Of a stretch of DNA of 17,461 nucleotides, positions 13,588 through 17,461 are shown piece after piece (position 1 is the stretch's first letter; each line of letters begins with the position of its first letter). The notes beneath the pieces were generated by a model. The model saw nothing but the letters and a program-made list of their open reading frames with translations. It made no database searches and was not told the DNA's origin. Made by a program: the position numbers and the translations under genes. Source of the stretch: an uncultured Psychrobacillus sp. Its GTDB lineage: Bacteria > Bacillota > Bacilli > Bacillales_A > Planococcaceae. The stretch covers positions 1 through 17,461 of the forward strand of contig CAKQHO010000072.1 in NCBI GenBank assembly GCA_934234185.1, given 5' to 3'.

Positions 13588-13698
13588 CTATCGGTAATAC
13601 TCTTGACTTAAATTCAGAAGTTTCAATGGGTAGTGACAATTAGCACAACCGCCTAGTAATAACAAACCTCTCAAAAAAGTAGCCTTTTTACCATACAT
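13588..13698 (-). CDS. Possible small secreted or lipoprotein-like peptide (36 aa)
   Basis: On the minus strand, ATG 13698 follows a near-perfect AAGGAGG (13709-13703) with a short 4-base spacing. The 36-codon frame begins MYGKKATFLRGLLLLGGCAN: basic residues, a hydrophobic stretch and a lipobox-like LGGC, then a second Cys two residues on. The C-terminal part (LLNLSQEYYR) ends in TAG. A +1 shift before that stop would continue about 20 more codons, so it could be the start of a broken gene. There is no promoter I can defend. Evidence is only the ribosome binding site and the signal-like composition. Confidence 0.3.
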   Translation of the reverse strand: MYGKKATFLRGLLLLGGCANCHYPLKLLNLSQEYYR

Positions 13699-13828
13699 AT
13701 TCCCTCCTTGCCTTCATTCGAATATAAAAACAATATATATTTTTCTCCTACATTAAATAACTCACATATTGATGTTATATATGCAGAACGCTCAAATTAT
13801 TTATTTTCTAAGTATTCGTTTTATTATG

Positions 13829-13857
13829 TTGATTCAAGTAATTTCTTATCTTACAAT
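13829..13857 (+). promoter_or_regulatory. SigA promoter of the TAXI transporter operon
   Basis: TTGATT (13829-13834), exactly 17 bp, then TACAAT (13852-13857). Transcription would begin near 13864, 27 bases ahead of the ATG at 13891. This rules out the longer reading frame that starts at 13708. Confidence 0.7.
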
Positions 13858-13890
13858 AAAAAAGTAAAAGAAAAAGAAAGGGGATATAAA

Positions 13891-14856
13891 ATGAAAACCA
13901 AGAAATATGGTGCAGTATTTGTAAGCGCTTTACTTATGATGGGTACGCTTGCTGCTTGTGGGGATTCTGATGGTGAATCAACATCAGATGGGTTGGACAC
14001 CAATATAGTAACAATTGCAACGGGAGGCTCTTCAGGTCCTTATAACATTATTGGAACGACACTAGCTAATGAATATTCCACTGCTTTTGATGTAAATTCT
14101 AAGCCTCAAGCTACTGGAGCATCTGTAGAAAATCTAAACCTTATTAAAGAAGGAAAAGTCGAAATGGCTTTTGTTATGAGTGATGTACTAACAGAGGCTG
14201 TGGAAGGGACAGGAAACTTTAAAGAAAAGGTGGATGTACAGCAGATCGCTACTTTATATCCTAACTTTGTGCAAATTGTAACCACAGCTAACTCTGGTAT
14301 AAAAACAGTTGAAGATTTGGTGGGGAAGAGAGTTGCAGTAGGGGATCAAAATTCCGGAGTAGAGGTAAATGCACGGAATTTATTAAATGGACATGGAATT
14401 ACGTATGATGATATAAAAGTAGATTACCTCGGCTATGCAGAAGCAGCTGATGGCTTAAAATCCGGAAATATTGATGCAGCTTTCTTAACAAGTGGCTTAC
14501 CGAATTCATCTGTAATGGAATTAGCCTCAAGCCTAGAAATATCCTTAGTTTCAGTAAATCCAGATAAAATTAAAGAAATAGCAAAAGATCAACCTTATTT
14601 CGTTGCCATGGATATTCCTGCAGATACGTATGGAAACAAAGAGGCAATACCTACTGCAGCTATTATGAATGCCCTGGTTGTAAGTGGAAAGCTAAGTGAG
14701 GACGATGTATACAAACTAACAAAAGAATTCTTTGACAGTTTAGATGCACTAGCAAACTCTCACCAAGCAGCAGCTGAACTTAACATAGAAGACGCGCAAG
14801 AGGGGATGGTAGCACCGATTCACCCGGGAGCAAAAAAATTCTACGATGAACAATAA
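13891..14856 (+). CDS. TAXI-family TRAP transporter substrate-binding lipoprotein
   Basis: The extracellular receptor of a TRAP transporter, delivering an organic acid or similar solute to the fused permease encoded two genes on. A lipoprotein signal peptide (KTKKYGAVFVSALLMMGTL) ends in the lipobox LAAC with Cys23. The mature protein shows TAXI-family stretches: IATGGSSGPYNIIG (42-55), ATGASVENLNLI, a FVQIVTTANSGIKTVEDLVGK segment read in parts, and the closing MVAPIHPGAKKFYDEQ. Length 321 aa is normal. Start: ATG 13891 follows GAAAGGGGA (13876-13884) and the promoter at 13829-13857; an ATG 61 codons earlier lies upstream of the promoter and is rejected. Its last 11 bases overlap the next gene, pointing to translational coupling. 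Confidence 0.93.
   Translation: MKTKKYGAVFVSALLMMGTLAACGDSDGESTSDGLDTNIVTIATGGSSGPYNIIGTTLANEYSTAFDVNSKPQATGASVENLNLIKEGKVEMAFVMSDVLTEAVEGTGNFKEKVDVQQIATLYPNFVQIVTTANSGIKTVEDLVGKRVAVGDQNSGVEVNARNLLNGHGITYDDIKVDYLGYAEAADGLKSGNIDAAFLTSGLPNSSVMELASSLEISLVSVNPDKIKEIAKDQPYFVAMDIPADTYGNKEAIPTAAIMNALVVSGKLSEDDVYKLTKEFFDSLDALANSHQAAAELNIEDAQEGMVAPIHPGAKKFYDEQ
13919..13933. promoter_or_regulatory. Possible cre site inside the start of the TAXI gene
   Basis: TTGTAAGCGCTTTAC matches WTGNAANCGNWNNCW at 13 of 15 positions, with both mismatches at the end, and is nearly symmetrical. It lies about 55 bases after the predicted transcription start, a location where CcpA can block elongation. Confidence 0.4.
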
Positions 14857-15295
14857 GGTCTTATTGGTTTTAGGGAGCATAGTATTTCTTATGCTCCTTT
14901 ATCTTTTAATTATAGAGGATACCATAGAAGTCTCATACGGAGGAGAAAGCATCTATGTAGGTGAAAAAACCTTTGAAATTGGATGGATCCATTCAGTGGA
15001 AAAAGAAGAATGGTTTGAAACTTACGAAATAGCTGGAGATGAATTACTTTTAAAAGAGACAAGATTTAAAACATTCGGAGCAGGTGTTCCTTCGAATGGA
15101 GAAATTATCCCATCAGAAGATGGCTTTGTTCATATGAAGGTGAATCAAAGTATGAAAGAGCTACGGTTAACTGTTTCTCAAAATGTAAAAACGACATTAT
15201 ACTTGGCGAATGAAATAATTCCTTTATATGAGGTAGTGGATGACTATGAAACGGTAACCATTCAAATAAAAAAACGACCAAACTGGTCTTTCTAA
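14846..15295 (+). CDS. DUF1850 protein, TRAP-TAXI accessory
   Basis: A 149-aa protein of the DUF1850 family, commonly found between the binding protein and permease genes of TAXI transporters. One N-terminal hydrophobic helix (VLLVLGSIVFLMLLYLLI, residues ~5-22) anchors it, with the rest outside the membrane. The family signature is IGWIHSVEKEEWFETYEI (45-62) followed by FGAGVPSNGE (77-86). The ATG lies inside the end of the binding-protein gene (ATGAACAATAA, 11-bp overlap in another frame). The stop is 14 bases ahead of the permease start and overlaps its ribosome binding site. The role is unknown; its fixed place suggests a part in transporter assembly or receptor docking. Confidence 0.85.
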   Translation: MNNKVLLVLGSIVFLMLLYLLIIEDTIEVSYGGESIYVGEKTFEIGWIHSVEKEEWFETYEIAGDELLLKETRFKTFGAGVPSNGEIIPSEDGFVHMKVNQSMKELRLTVSQNVKTTLYLANEIIPLYEVVDDYETVTIQIKKRPNWSF

Positions 15296-15309
15296 GAGGT
15301 GAAAAATTG

Positions 15310-17340
15310 ATGACGAAAAAAGAGCAAGAGAGGAATATTATTGCAGATGCCGAGGTGATAACAGAGGAGCAGCAAACAAAAATATTGGAAAAGTTTGATA
15401 CCGAGTCTAAGGTTAGAAAATTTTCGGGCAAACGAGTTGCATTCGTCGTGGCAGCAATTGCGATTTTCTATTCTCTATTTCATTTATATATAACTTTTAA
15501 CCCTATGCCAACACTTCAACAAAGAGCAATTCATGTAGCAGTTGGGATGGCTTTAGTATTTTTAATCTATCCTACATATAATAGTCAAAATAGATCTAAG
15601 GTAGCCGTATATGATTGGTTATTATTTGTTCTAGCTTTAGCTTCCGCAGGTTATTTAATAGTAGAGTATACCGAGATTGTAACTACTCGTGGTGGAATTC
15701 CAAATACACTCGATATCGTGTTTGCGATTATGACTGTTATCCTGATTCTAGAGGCCGCAAGGCGAGTAACAGGCTGGATTTTACCGATCTTGGCACTAAT
15801 ATTTCTAGTATATCCCTTTATCAGCCATTTTAGCTGGCTTCCAAGAAAGATGATGACTAGACAATATGATATGGGAGATATCTTTGGACAAATGTATTTA
15901 AAGACAGAGGGGCTATATTCAACGGCAATCGGCGCCTCTGTATCCTTTATCTTTTTGTTTATTCTCTTTGGAGCTTTCCTTGCAAAGTCAGGAATGGGGC
16001 AGCTGTTTAATGATTTAGCATTAGCATTAGCTGGTCATAAACAGGGGGGGCCAGCAAAAGTAGCGGTAATTTCAAGTGGATTTATGGGAAGTATTAATGG
16101 TGCAGCGGTAGCCAATGTAGTAGGTACTGGGGCTTTTACCATTCCTTTAATGAAAAGAGTGGGATACTCGAAAAATTTTGCGGGAGCAGTAGAGGCAAGC
16201 TCCTCAATAGGGGGACAAATACTTCCTCCAATCATGGGAGCGAGCGCCTTCATTATGGCAGAAACAACCGGTGTTGCTTACGGCACTATTGCATTAGCCG
16301 CATTGATTCCAGCAGTTCTTTACTTCCTTGCTGTTATCATGCAGGTACATTTTAGAGCGGGAAAAGAAAATCTAAAGGGCATTCCAAAACCTGATCTTCC
16401 AAAAGTAAAGGAAGTCCTTATGGAGAGAGGACATTTATTGCTTCCTATTGTATATTTAATAGTGCTTTTATATATGGGAGTGCCTATTGGCTATTCCGCC
16501 TTCTATACAATAGTAGCAACAGTTGTGGTGGCTGCAATTAGGAAAAATACTAGAATGTCCTTCAAGGATATTTTAGGAGCATTAGATAGTGGTGCTAGAC
16601 AATCCTTATCGGTAATGATTGCATGTGCAGTGGTAGGAATTATTATTGGGGTAGTAAGCCTAACAAGCTTTGGTAATGTAATGACTTCTTCAATTGCTAG
16701 TTTGGGAGCAGGGTCGCTATTTTTAACTCTATTCTTCACAATGATCGCATCGATGATATTAGGGATGGGTCTACCTTCCATTCCAGCTTATATTATTACC
16801 GCTACAATGGCAGCTCCAGCATTGGCAGCCTTTGATATACCAATACTAGTTGCTCATATGTTTGTATTCTACTTTGGAATTTTTGCAAATATCACTCCTC
16901 CAGTAGCATTAGCTGCGTTTGCAGGAGCAGGAATTGCAGGTGGAGATCCTATGCGAACAGGATTTACGGCTCTTAAATTATCAGCAGCCGGTTTCTTAAT
17001 TCCATACTTATTTGTATATAATCCAGCTATGCTAATGATTGATATAACAGATGTTACAATGAATGCGAAGGAGTTCCCAATGGCATCCTTTACAGATATA
17101 GCAGTTATTACGATTACGGCCGTCATTGGAATAGTAGCATTAAGCTCTGCGATTGAAGGTTACTTTGCTACTGGCTTAAATGTAATTTCTCGTCTCATCA
17201 TTGGCATCGGAGCCTTGTTAATGATTATCCCTGAGTTCTATACGGACATTATCGGAATAGTAATCGTTACCATCTTCGGTGGATTGAACTGGTTGAAAAG
17301 TAGAAAGGAAAATGCAGGAACATTGAATGTAAACTCTTAA
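15310..17340 (+). CDS. TRAP transporter fused permease (DctQ-DctM type, 4TM/12TM)
   Basis: The membrane part of the TAXI transporter, with small and large subunits in one chain of 676 aa. Residues 1-40 are a charged cytosolic N-terminus. Residues ~42-170 carry four helices of the small (DctQ-like) module. The rest is the large DctM-like module with about a dozen helices. Seen in order: SGFMGSINGAAVANVVGTG (~256-274), EASSSIGGQILPPIMGASAF (~295-314) and the hallmark GMGLPSIPAYII (485-496), all typical of the ion- and substrate-binding regions. It should use an ion gradient (sodium or proton) to import the solute bound by the lipoprotein. ATG 15310 is 8 bases after GAGGTG; a TTG immediately before is less well spaced. 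It is the last gene of the operon, followed by tandem hairpins. Confidence 0.93.
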   Translation: MTKKEQERNIIADAEVITEEQQTKILEKFDTESKVRKFSGKRVAFVVAAIAIFYSLFHLYITFNPMPTLQQRAIHVAVGMALVFLIYPTYNSQNRSKVAVYDWLLFVLALASAGYLIVEYTEIVTTRGGIPNTLDIVFAIMTVILILEAARRVTGWILPILALIFLVYPFISHFSWLPRKMMTRQYDMGDIFGQMYLKTEGLYSTAIGASVSFIFLFILFGAFLAKSGMGQLFNDLALALAGHKQGGPAKVAVISSGFMGSINGAAVANVVGTGAFTIPLMKRVGYSKNFAGAVEASSSIGGQILPPIMGASAFIMAETTGVAYGTIALAALIPAVLYFLAVIMQVHFRAGKENLKGIPKPDLPKVKEVLMERGHLLLPIVYLIVLLYMGVPIGYSAFYTIVATVVVAAIRKNTRMSFKDILGALDSGARQSLSVMIACAVVGIIIGVVSLTSFGNVMTSSIASLGAGSLFLTLFFTMIASMILGMGLPSIPAYIITATMAAPALAAFDIPILVAHMFVFYFGIFANITPPVALAAFAGAGIAGGDPMRTGFTALKLSAAGFLIPYLFVYNPAMLMIDITDVTMNAKEFPMASFTDIAVITITAVIGIVALSSAIEGYFATGLNVISRLIIGIGALLMIIPEFYTDIIGIVIVTIFGGLNWLKSRKENAGTLNVNS

Positions 17341-17357
17341 ATTATTTACAGATAAAA

Positions 17358-17384
17358 GACAAAATCGAAGCTGTCGATTTTGTC
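17358..17384 (+). terminator. First hairpin after the TRAP operon
   Basis: A perfect 11-bp stem GACAAAATCGA / TCGATTTTGTC with loop AGCTG, 17 bases after the stop. It is not followed by a T-run. Confidence 0.6.
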
Positions 17385-17394
17385 TCAGATTGTC

Positions 17395-17446
17395 GACAAA
17401 AGGCATCGAGAGACTGACTCTCGATGCCTTTTGTCATTTATTTTTT
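17395..17446 (+). terminator. Second, strong hairpin and terminator of the TRAP operon
   Basis: A perfect 18-bp stem GACAAAAGGCATCGAGAG / CTCTCGATGCCTTTTGTC with loop ACTGA, followed by ATTTATTTTTT. It also has T-rich sequence on the opposite strand only weakly, so I assign it to the plus strand. Confidence 0.85.
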
Positions 17447-17461
17447 AAAAATAAGTCCACT

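Larger units (their letters stand above)
13361..13828. other. Long intergenic region ahead of the TAXI transporter operon
   Basis: About 470 bp with no accepted gene on the plus strand. It holds a degenerate repeat (13387-13419), a short minus-strand frame with a strong ribosome binding site (13588-13698) and an AT-rich segment ahead of the operon promoter. I recognise no riboswitch or tRNA in it. Confidence 0.5.

Noticed and set aside
13708..13890. 61-residue extension of the TAXI binding protein
   Set aside because: It would place the signal peptide internally and start upstream of the clear promoter at 13829-13857.
1..17461. tRNA, rRNA, CRISPR, insertion sequence or attachment site
   Set aside because: I looked for tRNA-like arms, regularly spaced repeats, transposase genes and terminal repeats and saw none.

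Overview
The window looks like chromosomal DNA from a low-GC, spore-former-type Firmicute (Bacillaceae or Planococcaceae). The evidence is the AT-rich sequence, strong AGGAGG-type ribosome binding sites, TTG/GTG starts, intrinsic terminators after most transcription units, CcpA-type cre sites, SigB-like promoters, and families typical of Bacillus relatives (YflT-like stress protein, YusW-like lipoprotein). I cannot assign a genus.

Layout. (1) 1-1759, minus strand: two tandem paralogous membrane sensor-kinase genes; the downstream one is cut by the window edge and the complete one has a degraded ATPase domain. (2) 2216-8518, plus strand: a LacI-type regulator, then a probable catabolic operon: a histidinol-dehydrogenase-like enzyme of the sulfopropanediol dehydrogenase (HpsN) type, a GntP-family permease, a 3-hydroxyacyl-CoA-dehydrogenase-type oxidoreductase and two short-chain dehydrogenases, the last like 3-hydroxybutyrate dehydrogenase. 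A perfect 16-bp palindrome (candidate LacI operator) and a near-perfect cre site lie between the promoter region and the first enzyme gene. A strong terminator closes the operon. (3) 8827-13344: single-gene or two-gene units for a SEC-C/helix-turn-helix protein, a small acidic protein plus a YusW-like lipoprotein, a YflT-like general stress protein, a DEDDh exonuclease and a metallo-beta-lactamase-fold hydrolase. (4) 13891-17340: a TAXI-type TRAP transporter operon (binding lipoprotein, DUF1850 protein, fused permease) with a good SigA promoter, a weaker cre candidate and two tandem hairpins at its end.

How it works together. Region 2 reads as uptake and stepwise oxidation of a small polyhydroxylated acid or sulfonate, induced by its substrate through the LacI protein and repressed by preferred sugars through CcpA. 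With four NAD(P)-type dehydrogenases, one permease and no lyase, aldolase or CoA enzyme, the set would fit stereochemical inversion (oxidation then reduction) followed by oxidation to an acid. The substrate cannot be read from sequence. It is the best candidate here for an incompletely described pathway. Region 4 would import an organic acid with an ion gradient.
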